A DNA stretch of 64,000 nucleotides from Lineus longissimus. Taxonomy: Eukaryota > Nemertea > Pilidiophora > Heteronemertea > Lineidae. Every line of letters starts with the position of its first letter. Within the stretch, counting starts at the first letter, position 1. A program made the position numbers and the translations under genes. The notes beneath the pieces were generated by a model. The model was not told where the DNA came from. It did not search any database and was given only the letters and a program-made list of their open reading frames with translations. The stretch covers positions 2,360,501-2,424,500 of the forward strand of contig NC_088313.1 in NCBI RefSeq assembly GCF_910592395.1, in the 5' to 3' direction. This document shows, in pieces, positions 47,525 to 60,249 of this stretch.

Positions 47525-50500
47525 ATTAAATGCAAAGACAATTATTGAGTTCAAAATCGATTCAGTTACTATCAAACGGCAGCATTAGTTACAGACAGAT
47601 ATGCCTAAACACTTTACAATTATATATGTCTTACTGCAGGCAAATCAAGATATTTTCGTTTATCTATGAGCAGTTTCTGACAGAAATTCATCAGTAATTT
47701 CATTTAAGGCAAATCATGCGATTATCTCTCACTTTGTAATAATTGTCCCCGAAGCATTTTTTTATAATTCACCTCAGCCAGAATCAGAGAATATGTGCAA
47801 CGGCTGAAGACAATGTACAGCTGATCAGGTTCTTCTGAAAAATTCAATTGAAATGTGCAGGGAAAGCAACTAATGTATACCAGAAGATATAGCAAAATAA
47901 GCACGGACTTAAATTAGAACTGATTCAGTTGGAATAAGTCATGAGCAAACCACACCAAAAGGACATTATTAAAATGCGTCTGTCTTCCATGTGAGCCTGG
48001 GGGTGGAATTTGGTCTGTTGGACACATTTTCGGCTGCAGTGTCTCCTCCAGCACACGGCAAACGATTGATCTCGATCAAAGCAAACATCGAGGAGGGATC
48101 ACATCGATTCGTTGATGTGATTTTGTGATGTTGACATTAATAATTCTGATGCTTGAGGCATGTTTTGAACAGTTTGAACTTCTGTTGTTTTACTTGACAG
48201 CATTAATTGGAATAATAGTGGATATCGAAGAAATGAATGGAATTGTTTGACTTCTTAATTGATCAGTTTGAATGACAGGTGGTAAAACTGTTTTGCGTCG
48301 TTCACAAATTGGCAGTTTTAATTACAATAGATGATTCCTAAATCTAAAAGTGCGGCAATTCGAATCTTTAACAAACATGTTAATGAAATCAAAACAGAAG
48401 AACAAATAGCATATCCTGCAGAAAATGTAGCGAATACCTGATTAAAGCATCCTTCACAAAGTGGCAGTTTTAATTACAATGGGGAACATGTCAATCCAAT
48501 ATGGACGTCTTCTCAATCTAAAAGTTCACCCAGTCAAGTCTTCAATCAAGAGGTCAATTAAATCGTGCAAACTACACAACCAATCGATAAAAACGTGCGA
48601 GCGCTTTTCGACGACTTTATTGCGCCATTAGTTTTGGGCGACTTAAGCTTTTAATCAAGTCCTAAATTGACAATATTGACTGTTTGACACTCGGCTTGTT
48701 AGCGCTGAATTATCACTGGAGATCGATGGCGTTCACGTAGCGACTTGAGAACAGAAATTTATCAATAGATCGTGAAGCCATTTCGGCGCCTGGATATTCT
48801 GATTAATCTTTTCATTGCTTCAGTAGAAGCTTTTTAAATCCTTTCCATTGAAACTTTTTTTGCTCCTATTATTCTCATATCCTCTTTCCCAGCCAAGACG
48901 TCTTTCACGTTTATAAATTGCAATCATGAATAACAAAGACGCATGCTGTGCACAATTAAAACACTCTATTGGAGGCCTCCTATATGCATACTGAAGAGCA
49001 ACATTTAATTTTCTGGGATTGAGTGCCTTGGAAGAAGGATTCTATGCCCTAAAGTGCCCCACAAATGAGCGGTTTAAATAGCTGCAACCTGAAGCAGGAT
49101 GGCCTTCATCCAGTTATCATAATCAATCAATATATTCAGAAGGATTCAAATTATTCCATAACTTTCTTTTTTTTCTCTTGTAATTGAATCAATAATCCTG
49201 CAATAATTTCATTACACGGGATGGAAGTCCCTGCAGGCAATTCACAGCATTCTCATGAAATAAAATAAATTCCAAGCATTTTGTGCCAATTCCTTTCAAA
49301 ACTTTGTGAAAATTTGAAATATTTCTGAGATTGCCAGAACATGCAATTATGTCTGACAATGTCAGAGGAGAATTCTGATGGAAAAAAGTGGTGAAAATTA
49401 AATTCTATTTGGAAATATTTGGAAATTTATCTTTTTAACATCTGATTTTAAAGCAATTCAGCAATGTTTAAAATTTTTGTCACTGAAAATAGAATCACAA
49501 ATTTCAAGCTCAACACTCAATACAACAGTCAAGATGTTACAAAAAAGATTGATGTTTTGTTTTCATTATTCTTTTCCGCACCTTAGTGTTTACCTTTCTG
49601 CTTTTCTGCATACCATCATTTCTAACATGGACTCGGTGATCGATATCATTGGTATGGAATAAGATCAGTTCAGCTTTAAGGTTAAGGATGAAGTGGGATC
49701 AAGAAAACTTAAAAGATCAAAGTGAATAGCTCGATGCCATCAATAAATGCACTAATAACGGCAACAATGATTTAAATTCAACAGTTTTGGTCCAACCTGT
49801 ATTATACGGCTCCACATTGATCCTCAATACCAAGACTAAAGATTTCTGTAAGTGAATTAATACCCGTACACTAATGTTAATCAAGCTGATCATGGAATCT
49901 GAGTTGTCCCCATTTATTCCATTACCGCAAAACAAGCTAACCATTTGGCGTGATCTTACAACGATAGACGGAGGAAGGTAGCGCTCTAATGAAGCTTGAA
50001 ACAGAAGTCTGATGGCATCATCAGCCTCAACTGTTTCAGTGGGGATTCAGATGGAGTGTTTCAAAACGACATTTTATCCCAGTCAATGGGGATTTAATAC
50101 AGAGTAGCTTCATTAGAATGGAATCGTTCAGGATTGTGACTCCTATGTTGACAATTGCATGCTATTCAAAACTATGTGTAGAAAGCAACAAGTACCAAGT
50201 GATAAGATTGAAGAAATCAACTGCTTTTGTGACAAAATCCAGACAAGTTTTGCAGCAGCAGCAGCTTTTTCTATCGATTGTCATACAAAATATAAGGCAT
50301 GCACAGACAATACTGTCTCATGAATTGGAGTAAGTCGATCAGAAAATATGCCATTAGGCCATCAAAGGTAGAGTAATAAAGGTTGTCGGTATCATCATGT
50401 TTCCCGGTAATATTAAGTTACCATCAGGTATTTATATGAACTCATAGGTAACAATGTCATGCCTCTTGGGTCATTTTGCTGGTCGCAGACGTCACAAATG

Positions 50501-51233
50501 ACATCACTAACCAGCATTTATTGTCATCCAACCCGGCATCGTCCGATATCATCGATGTTCCGATTGGCTGAAACGTCAATACCGTCTCGCCTGTCAATAT
50601 CAAACTGTCGAGAAAATGGTGAAATCCATAGAAACATGGGCCTTTGTTCTCCCTTGGGTGTCCTATGTCGCCGCCTGCTCCATGAATCTTAAGACACTGA
50701 TTGGATATCGGTGCTGTGATGAGAAAACTATTGTGAAACACCCCATCTGAATCCCCACAAGGTTAGAATCAGTTTGCAAAGGCTCCAGAGAAGAGAGAAA
50801 ATATTCAGCTGTGTGCATGGTCTTTTCCTTCCAATCATGCGTCTATAAAAACTACAATGTACACCGGTAAAAGCATGTGATATTTGAAGGAGTATGTACC
50901 TTCATATTGACCAACATCTTTTTGTGATAATCAGATACAACAGGAAACTTTCTTTTGCAACATACATGTACCTTTGTCATTTTGAACAGCATTTGGTAAA
51001 GTCGGATATTTTGCCAGTCATACAACATTTTGCCATGTAATGAGATTCTTCCAAATGACAGCAAATGTCTGAACGCAGTGATTATACCTGCATCATTTGC
51101 TATGTAAAAAGTAAGATGATATCATAGCAGATTTCGATGGTAGCGATATTCAGTCTTATTCTTTCACTGATGTTGAACATTACAACCACTGTTAAACGAC
51201 AAACTTTCCCACATGTTTTTTTTATTTTTCCAG
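47525..51233. other. Non-coding stretch with a CpG-denser patch
   Basis: A candidate minus-strand exon at 47773-47834 is in the findings. Two copies of a roughly 30-bp word (TTCACAAATTGGCAGTTTTA at 48299 and TTCACAAAGTGGCAGTTTTA at 48453) lie 154 bp apart. From about 48,590 to 48,800 CpG is locally denser and TTTATTGC and ATTA words occur, perhaps regulatory. The remainder is AT-rich with chance-length frames. Confidence 0.45.
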
Positions 51234-51289
51234 ATTTCGCAATCGTGAAAATTGTTTCAGAAATTTTCGTGAATCTCCAAAATAAACAG
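51234..51289 (+). CDS. Candidate short exon, unknown product
   Basis: A strong acceptor (GTTTTTTTTATTTTTCCAG, ending 51233) is followed by two bases and 18 open codons (FAIVKIVSEIFVNLQNKQ) ending at CAG/GTGGTT. Both boundaries fit splice consensus and the frame closes soon after the donor, as expected for intron. Too short to identify and open by chance with fair probability. Confidence 0.2.
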
Positions 51290-51864
51290 GTGGTTTACAG
51301 AAGCTAAAATCCAACAACCTAAACATCAACACTCCCAACCTCCCCATCAACCCAATGCAATAATGATGACATCGAAATGTTAAAAATCCAGAGCACGTAA
51401 AACATTCCCATCCTCTATGGCAAAACCCACTACAAGCGGAACTGCACTCCGTGTCACATTTAACAAACCCCACAGCATTCCCTTGAGCAATCCCGATCCA
51501 AATCTGTATCCGCTAAAAGCTCTCAGATCATGTTTTACACTTCGTGTCGGTGTCTTCTTTACAATTCCCCTCGATAAATTGAAAGCAGTTCATCGGATAA
51601 AATGTTCGAGGATGGGATTGTGGTCGAAAAGATTTGAGCAGAGTGCTTGGTTTTCCGACGATGGTACAGAAGATTATGAGAAGGACAATTGTACAAATCC
51701 AATAGATCATATTTTACAGTCAGAATCAATGTCTTCTTTAGAATTACTGCCCATGAATAAAAAAGGAGTTGTGGAAAAGAGGAATGCTGGGATCATTTCT
51801 GGCCAACGAATTTGATCCAAAGACATGGATATCACTAATGCCTTCCATAACTGCTCAGCATGGT
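51290..51864. other. Unassigned stretch with a 132-codon open frame
   Basis: The plus strand is open from 51417 to 51815. It includes SGTALRVTFNKPHSIPLSNP and an acidic segment DDGTEDYEKDNCTNPIDHIL. The length is moderately unusual, but no splice signals or family motifs support it. Confidence 0.3.
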
Positions 51865-52175
51865 GTTAATAGTATTTCATAGCAACCATTTAAGTTGCAA
51901 CGAATACATGAAATGGACCATAACTTGATGCTGCAAGCTCATATCAAGCTGAAAAAGAGGATTCTGTGTAGTGGCCAGTTTACAATGCAAAAAGGCAAAA
52001 TCTATCAGCAATGTTAAAGGTTATTTATAGCAACCTTTTTAGTTACAACAGACAAACCAGTCTAGCTGATCAGAGACGTCATATCAATGAGTAATGCTTG
52101 ATGCTGCAAGCTTGTATCAAGTTGAGCAAGAAGACCATATATCACACACCAGGTTTTGAGGCAAAATCAATCAAC
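51865..52175. repeat. Diverged tandem repeat, about 150-170-bp period
   Basis: ATAGCAACCATTTAAGTTGC matches ATAGCAACCTTTTTAGTTAC. ACTTGATGCTGCAAGCTCAT followed by ATCAAGCTGA matches GCTTGATGCTGCAAGCTTGT followed by ATCAAGTTGA. Confidence 0.85.
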
Positions 52176-55100
52176 AAATAGGTTCGCGTGATGTCCCTGG
52201 TCAAGGAGGCACCGCAATTTTTTCATAACTAATTGCATTCCACTGCTGACCATGGAATTATAGACGATAGAAATGGCCATATGATTTATCCATGGTATTG
52301 CGGAATGACTGGTTTATGACCGGACGCACTTGGCCGTAGTGATTTCCGGGATGTTATCCGTTGCTGTCATCACAATAATGCACCTAATGGATCAAAAATA
52401 ATGGTATCTCTGGATGTAACAGGACAGATTGGTAATATCAACCATGTTAACATGGGTTCCATGGCCATTTGCATAAATACCTCAGCTGATAGATGGCTGG
52501 AGTTTGCAACAAGGGAAGACCTGTCCTGCGAGTCCAATGGAGGGGAGGGGGGGGGGGGGGTCAGATATTGTGGTTCAAACAGATTAGATTTAATTTGGTG
52601 CAACTGTGGATCAACATGAGACCAAGTTTCAGGGTCATTGACACGTCCATCACCATCTGACTTTAACCTGTCGAATTAAATATCTCATGATGTTGACTTG
52701 GAGAAATATGCCATTTTATATTTTCGAATTTTGATTTTAGGCCCTACAACCCCTTTAAGATAGTTTGTTACATGTTTATTGATATGCTATATAAAACCAA
52801 TCTCAGCAATCGCTAAATACAACGAGTTGGCTCCATCTCGTATGTTCACTGAAATGTGTCCTGTGATTTCATTCAAGGTCCCTATGGTTGTCGAAGAAGA
52901 TTGATGGGCTGAAGACCGTCACTGCACCACTAGATCATTCAGTCTTCATTAATCATGCAGTGTTCTAAAGGATTTTAATTAAAACTCCAATTGACGGTGC
53001 GCTCTAATCATTGCACCAGAGTGGCTGGTGGACCTGACCAAATTGTCTTGGTGCACTTTGCGGTGATGACTGACGTGAGACCTGCCTTAACTACATTATC
53101 AATCAGCAAATCTGTATCACGCCCAAATTATAAGAATTACTCTAGGACTCATATGTATCAACGGATAAGTATTAAACATTTTCTCTCTATCTTTTCAAAT
53201 ATTTATTGAAATGTTCTCTATCCTTCATTATTAGGAATTGGAAATAGAATTAAAGCTCATGATCTCTTGCTAGAAATGTTTTTATATCTACCACCAAATT
53301 ACTTTTCTTCATGCAACAAAAAGGTTTTAAACACTGAGCAATTTAATCAGAACTGGATTTCTTTTTGAATGCCAATCATTCATCAATGCTAAAATAACCC
53401 CCGGTGAACAAGCTGTCTAACTCTTTAAAATGCATTCTCCATCAGGCAGACGAGGTTCATGTATCCGTTTAATTGAATTTTCAATCAAGTCGGTCTTCTA
53501 GTGAGTTTTTTTCCCCAAGCTTGATAGATTCAGGACAAAAATAGATGTAATAGAAAGCTCCAAGAAGTCAGTTGGGGGCTTCAGTCTGATCAAGGTTGTT
53601 CACTCTTGATCTCACCTAACTGAAACACTTATTTCACTGAAAGTTCTTAGAAGTACAAGCTATTTTGTCGTCATTCTTCCTCAACATCATCACGGTTCGT
53701 GGTTGTCATCATCATCAAATATTCAAAATGATATATGCCCAACTGATATGCAGCCGCAGCCATTGGGGTGCATGACCCTGCACTACTGATGATGTGGCAC
53801 TACACAGTTCTGTCCCTGGCACAGCAGATCAGGCCACTGGCATGGTCTGATGGACCAAACCTTGCTCATGCGTAATGTCCTACATTTTTTCTAACAAAGC
53901 ACGGAAACTATCCCACTGAACTACTGAAAATATAACTGATAACTATCTCAAATATGAAAACATTTTAACCAAAGAAGTCTCTAAGTTACTGAAAGAAATA
54001 ACGACTCCTGATTGGGCTTGTAATATTTTTAAGTTGTTCAAATGACGGAATATTTTCCCGCAAATTGGATCAAATTGACGAATGGGCAATAACACACGAC
54101 GATTTAACAATCGTTAGGTCTAATTCTCCGTCTAATTCACGACTCTCATCAAATTCTACTCCACCATCCATCTTTAAATGGCAGGAAAAACATCGCTAGC
54201 TACTTAAACGAAATCTAAGCGACAATGTCTCGCAATCACTACGCATTGCCCCGTTCGCGCGCATGATCTGTTTGTATACCTAAGTGATTAGCATGGGGCC
54301 GTGTCAGCTTCTTAATGACAATTTTGCAGATCATTCTCATTGTGAGAGAGTTTGTTGCGTTGCCAAGGAAACACTGTCGCCATACTGATTGGTTCGGAAC
54401 TACGGCCCAATCCAGCCAAGTTTGCCTTGAATCCTGTGTACATTTCAAGAAAGTGACATTGCGTTACTTTTTAACTTGGGATGAAATGGAAGGTTCTGAG
54501 CTTGACAAATAATGTTTGGATGTTAAACTTCCGTGACTCTAAATTGAATCAATCGGTAAACACACACATGGCAAACTCTCCACCAACCTAATGAAAAACT
54601 TGAACAAGGGTACGCGATTAGAATCTGGTGGGGAAAAGTGGTTCAGAAATCACTAAATCAAAAAATAAATGACTGATGCATGCCGAGAATCAGTGCCGGT
54701 TGCTCCCCCATTCCAAGATCAATGGGCAAGACAACCTTCGAAGTGACGACTTCACGATCCTACTAAAAGTGTGAAAAAAAGATTGATGGTCATGAAGTCC
54801 CACTTAGTATTCAGCACAAGAGAGTGTGGCATCTGCCACCAGTCAATTTCACCGTATTCACGAGTCATTTACTGCACCGATTCTCACGGTCAATGCACTT
54901 CAAGGTCTGAGAGTCTGCAAGCAAGATTTGATACCGAAAGCGGTGTGCATGCACAAGCTAATGCAAACACATTGACCACTGCATTGCTGTTACAATACAC
55001 CAGTAGACAGCAAATTTGAGATTTTTATATCAAGGTAATTGAAATCTCAGATTATGGATGACCATAAAGAACAGACTTAGTGTCCCAAGGGCATCTATTA

Positions 55101-55543
55101 TACTGATTTTAGATGGCATCTCTGGAGGCTTTCACTCCAAGAGTATCATACAGTGCCTGAAGAGAAATGCCTTGCTTAGGGTTGCATACTGGGGGCCACA
55201 GGTATAGAAGATCCAAATGCACATTATAAGCATTCTCTTGAGCGCTGTCTTGGGCTTTACTTGGGAAAGTATTTTGACCCATCAGCTTTAAGTCATCTGG
55301 CGTTCTCTGTAGAAGTACACTACTTCTAATAATCTCAGAGCCATATTACATGCGAAGGAGCAAAGATTGCTCCAATCTCAACAATTAATCTTAGAAAACA
55401 ACTCAGACTGTCCAACAGAATGCCTAAATGTGTTTTGTTTACCATTGACTGATGATCACCATTGTTCTCAACAGCCAATCCGAGTCCAGATCAAACAATT
55501 CATTTTCATTTATACTAAAAGAAAGACTATGGCTCAGTGTGAA
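52176..55543. other. Non-coding stretch with G14 run
   Basis: G14 lies at 52547-52560. No recognised gene. The remainder is AT-rich with short frames. Confidence 0.5.
52547..52560. repeat. Poly(G) run, G14
   Basis: Fourteen uninterrupted G residues preceded by GGAGGGGA, a G-rich tract able to form G-quadruplex. Confidence 0.95.
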
Positions 55544-55650
55544 GTCTCCTTGGTCTAGTGGTAGGGACAGGGATTTGCAAGCAGGGGGGCCAGGGTTCAA
55601 ACCCAGGAAGTTCTGAAAGAGGGAGAAGAACTTTTTAATTTTTTTTCTTC
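55544..55650 (+). mobile_element. tRNA-derived SINE head
   Basis: A consensus pol III A box TGGTCTAGTGG (55551-55561) and a perfect B box GGTTCAAACCC (55594-55604) are 32 bp apart. GATTTGCAAGC sits where an anticodon arm would be. T-rich stretches at 55632-55646 could terminate pol III. Acceptor and T stems are imperfect, so it is a SINE head rather than a tRNA gene. Because both boxes are intact it is the SINE copy here most likely still to bind TFIIIC. Confidence 0.75.
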
Positions 55651-55672
55651 AAATCATAATTTTTTTTTTAAA

Positions 55673-55710
55673 GGCAGGGAGAAGTTAAAGTAAATTAACT
55701 TCTACCTGCC
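55673..55710. repeat. 16-bp hairpin with 6-nt loop
   Basis: Arms GGCAGGGAGAAGTTAA and TTAACTTCTACCTGCC pair with one mismatch around the loop AGTAAA. It directly follows a poly(T) stretch downstream of the SINE. The stem is too short for a typical animal microRNA precursor. Confidence 0.85.
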
Positions 55711-55951
55711 TCAATCAGTTTATTGGAATATGAAATATGAAACCAACCAACTACCCATCTCCGATTAATTGGCTCATTATTTATTTATTGCCCTTATATC
55801 ATAAGGTTTGATGGCAAATATCGCAAAGACAGCATGCAATAACTGCATTAGCAAGTGTAAGATAATATCACACATAACAAGGCTCACATGATTCTGTGGT
55901 CACTATGGCATCTCAAGGTCTCCTTTTCCCAAATTTCTTGCACTTGAAATA

Positions 55952-56107
55952 GAGTGGAACCTCTTTCCTTTAGTAGACACCCCTCTATTTAGGACACTAA
56001 ACTTGGTTCTCTTCATTTATTTTTCAACTCTGTTTATCAGGATACCTCTCAATCAAGGCAGCTTTTGTCGGCCCCAAGGGCAACCTTACGAGAGGTCCAA
56101 TAAAACT
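55952..56107. mobile_element. pogo/Tigger-like MITE, second copy
   Basis: The left end GAGTGGAACCTCTTTCC after TA matches the 4803 element (CAGTGGAACCTCTC). The interior GTAGACACCCCTCTATTTAG then GACACTAAAC matches its GTGGACACCTCTGTTAATAG then CAGGACACCC. The right end GAGAGGTCCAATAAAACTG corresponds to GAGAGGTTCAACTG with a short insertion. It is older and about twice as long as the first copy. No transposase frame. Confidence 0.7.
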
Positions 56108-58846
56108 GAAATTTGAAGGATGTCTCATCGACTAATTGTCATAAGTTTCAATCCAGTATCATTTCCACATTGGTGGTGCCTTGTTTTGGCCTCGTTATTG
56201 CCCTCTTTTGGTAATCGAACAATTTCTGAAAACCCCCAGTCGTAATATGTCAACCGATGATGATAATTCACACTCGTCATCAAGAATCAATGCAGGGATT
56301 TCAGCTAAGTGAATGCCTTCTACATTACACCTTGTTTATCATCCAGTAACTAGGTTATTTTGTACTTGTTACGCCGGGATAACCCAATCTTGGATAAATG
56401 TGACGATATTGTTGTAAGAGCGTCAATGATGCGGTGCTAGTCTTGCGTAATTTTGCAACATCATCTTGTCACAAGTGCTGAGTATCAAAATGTTTGCGAC
56501 GACTCATGCATCAATTTGAGAGGTTCAATATCCTCACTTTGATACCGACGAAGGTGCAGTTATGAATGGCATTGCGCTGTTGATATTCACTTTAAGTGAG
56601 CCCATCTGAGACTACTAAAACATCAGGATTTGCGAGGAAAATGCATTTCTACTCATGTTGAATCAGCCACTAGTCAAATTAACTTCAGGCTAAATTCTCG
56701 TGTCAAGAAATCCACATTCTATTTATTCTTCTGATCCCGACTACCTCCCCTTCCCGAGGAGACATACTTCACTAATCCTCTCTAGCATGTTCCTAAGTAA
56801 CAGCAAACTCCTCCGGGTGAAAAACAGCAAGTCTTTTGACTTGCCGGCTTACTATTACCAATAACACAGCTATAAAGCTTTATCCTACAACTCTCATTGA
56901 TGCGTTCTGGAACCCGGGAGGCAAGCAGTGTCCATCTTCTATAAGTCATCTGCTGTTACCCACAATATTCTCTAATGAAACACAATATTCGCTAATAGCC
57001 AAACACATCATATATATACAAACAGATCAAACTTAATCAGCTTCCTTCAGCCGATTGTTGGTTATTATGAAGGCATTTGAGTCATATGAGTAATGATTTT
57101 CTTGTCAAATATGACAAAATTTATTTCGTTTCGTTATTTTTGACAGAGGGCAGCTTTGTAGGTGGGAAAATTCAAATAGTAAATGCACTAGCTCATTACT
57201 TGAAACCTTTCTAGGTTGAGATAAATAATTCACGCTTCAAAATCGTTTCTTTACTGAACTCCATCTAGTTTTGAGCCAAAGTTGTCAGCTTTAAATGCCC
57301 AACAGACAAAACATGCAGATTTGAAACATCTATAAATCAAGCATTTTCCGCTGGTTCTTCAACGATATACCATCACTTGCGATCTTGTCAATATATCTAG
57401 TTTGTCTGAATTTCCTTTTCAATTGAAGCTTTTCAACCGTTCATTTCGAAAATCTTGAAACCCAGCCACTGCACATCAGTTATTTCATTTCAAAACCAAC
57501 AAAACAAGTCAGTTTTTCTAAGTCTACCACAGGTCGTATCTGAGGTATTAGCTAGCGCAGTCGGGCGTAGTACGAAAACGCTACGCTCTAGTCATCCAGC
57601 AATCAACTATAATGAGCTATGATGCCATGACGTTCTTCCCCGATTGGAAAGGCGATGAACTCCCAGCAGTACCATGTGTCATATTGGCCACGAAACGACG
57701 AAGCCGATGTGACTTTGAGACATATTGAAAAACGGCGAACGCAATTCATCATCCGGGTGAAAATTCCATTAATATTTTGCGTAATAACCAGAAATAACTT
57801 CCTAAAAAACTGACGTAAGAAATCTGTAGAGAGGAGTGTAGGATGCATTATGAAGAGATCTCTATCAATTTAAATGGCTCGCATTTCGATCCACGGCTTA
57901 TGGATTTCAGGAAATTGAAAGGTTTTTAAAGCTGTGAGGAGGGATCAAGTAAGACTAAAGCAACCAGCATGGAATTCTATTACGATGTTGTAAAATAATT
58001 ATGCTGGGATCAGCAAGTCAAGGCATTTGCAAGAACAAGAGATACACACAAAAGTCTGATATATACTTTAATGAAATCAAGATATCTTCAAATATGTTTT
58101 CGCCGCTCTCGTTGGCCCGCTGACAGCAATCGCAAGTCAAAAAAAATAAAAATGACATTTTGGAACCAATCAACTTTCGATCACATGACAATTCAAGTGT
58201 TGCATGGTCAGACATGTTGTTACCTTGATTGTTAAGAGTACGAGTAACCCATGACATCACCCAACACTTCATTTGTCAGGTGATCAGAAGATTCTTGGTC
58301 CCGAAAAAGAAATTTTGTGGCACTGCAACACTGCTCTTACAAGAAGTCTTCGAAAGTCTGCAAGATGGCAATCACGGAATGTTATGGACATTCCTAGTTT
58401 AAAATAATACCGTCACCACAACAGACATGGCGGTGAATGAGCCACCCGTAGGAAAGGGAACAGTAGCCACGTTGCATGCTCAAAAAGAAACGGGGTCCAA
58501 TTACCACCCTTGTCGTGACATTACACTTCCCTCAGTCATTCTGCCGGGCCATGCGAACAAAATACCAATCAGACCGAGGTCAACTGAACGTCGATATCCT
58601 GCGTCAGGATATTGAGCATGTTTGGACTGATAATGATGGCTCTTGTTACGACATCCCCATGTCCTGGTAATGGCACACTTGTACCCCTTGAGGCAACTAG
58701 TGCAGCTTGTGCACCCATTCCGGTTCGGCGGTGGTTGCGTAAATGGTGAAGTATACCAGTAGCAGGGTTGACAGTTACAAACTTTCAGCGTCAGAGGTAA
58801 GGAACTGGTGTAACCTTGGCCTCTGTCTACCAGCTACCAGGAGATG

Positions 58847-58918
58847 GTAGTTGAAGGAACTGTTGCAGTGACTGACAGCTGCAACTTGAAATTGTAGTTG
58901 AAGGAACTGTTGCACTGA
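58847..58918. repeat. 47-bp tandem, about 1.5 copies
   Basis: GTAGTTGAAGGAACTGTTGC at 58847 recurs exactly at 58894. Confidence 0.95.
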
Positions 58919-59436
58919 ATTCAAAGATAAACACAGGTGCAAATCAAATTGTTCTTTTTGATATAAACCCAATCTTCTTTGTGACTTTTCGAATGTTCAT
59001 TTCAAAGGCAAAAAAAAATTACATCAGACAACTCTAAACAACTCCATCAAAAAGTTTTCAGGAGATCCCAAACAGCTTCCGTAAAAATATTGTCAAGTCA
59101 GCACATTTTTATCACTTGTCTTACAACCAGTTGCTTTAATGGCATCGTCGTTGCATGTGGAGCTCGTTTAACACAGTTTCAATTTGTTTTTGTGAAAAAA
59201 CATTTGCCAATTTTTGTTTTTTATCTAACCGTGAAACAAAGTGCTAATGGCATGGAGGGAAATTGACAGGTAATGTAATGAAAGCAGATAAACTCCGATA
59301 TAATCAGGATGAGATTATTTTGAGATCAATTCGAGTTGTGTTGGCGGCAAGATAGCGATGGATTTGTTCATTTCGTGGATGATAGTTGAGAGGAGGAGTA
59401 GATTTGGTTAATACTTCTCACATTCGACTGGAAGGA

Positions 59437-59449
59437 GGGGGGGGGGGGG
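59437..59449. repeat. Poly(G) run, G13
   Basis: Thirteen uninterrupted G residues preceded by GGAAGGA. Confidence 0.95.
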
Positions 59450-59889
59450 CAACAAGTTGCAGCATAAATAATTGGACAGAAATATACCGTTCTTGATCAC
59501 AGTCGCTGATCATTAGGATAGGGATAATGACTTGCAACCCAGTGGTCAAATGAAGTGTAATACTTTGGCCAATGGACTTCGCTGATTGGGAAAATGCAGA
59601 ACATGTGCATTTAGAAGGCAACAAAACTGGCCATAACCGGTGTCACTGATCATAACAGCGAGCCTCTTGATTGATACTGAGGCCATTACGGTGGTCATTA
59701 GGTCCTTCTCAATCATGGCAGGGCGCTAACTAGCCGGCTGAAACCCTGTTTATCTCGTAGAGTGAACTCAATCAGGTTGACAGAAAGTGATACATATATC
59801 ATACACAGTATTTGAACAGGTCACTGCACAGGTTAGCCTGGAACCAATTGCTCCTTAGTCACTTAAGTGGTTTCATGTTTTCTTGACAG

Positions 59890-60113
59890 AAAACCATGTG
59901 GAACACATGGAACACTTCTACTGGCACCTACTTCAATCAGGGGTGAAAATTCACATGTATACTTTGTCAAAGTCGGCGGATCAGCATTGGAGGATTTGCT
60001 TTTACATGTTTTATGAAACATGCTCAATCAAAGCCAATCGAAACAGGCCATTCAAGATCAATTGGTCAAGTCAATCATGGGCCGGCTATGAATCACGCAC
60101 CTGCTGGTCATGA
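59890..60113 (+). CDS. Candidate exon after a strong acceptor, unknown product
   Basis: The acceptor TTTCATGTTTTCTTGACAG (ending 59889) is followed by 2 bases and an open frame of 73 codons to a stop. It encodes NHVEHMEHFYWHLLQSGVKI, MYTLSKSADQHWRICFYMFY and a basic, aromatic tail. A second frame is also open for about 40 codons. The His/Trp/Tyr content is unusual and no family is recognised. It may be a terminal exon of an unseen plus-strand gene or chance. Confidence 0.22.
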
Positions 60114-60249
60114 TTAACTCGGTTGAACCAATCAGCAGAATGGCTTCTAGTGGGAGTATTGTCAAATATGTCCCACCCCATCTGTCAATCAAATAAAAAT
60201 TTACAGTTTACAAGAGCAAATAAGTTACTCTTAAGATAATTTTTGTAGA

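Larger units (their letters stand above)
56108..59889. other. Non-coding stretch
   Basis: Contains the 47-bp tandem at 58847-58918 and G13 at 59437-59449. No gene recognised. A short CpG-rich word cluster lies near 57,550-57,720. Confidence 0.5.

Noticed and set aside
55673-55710. microRNA precursor
   Set aside because: Stem of 16 bp with a 6-nt loop is too short, and flanks do not extend the pairing.
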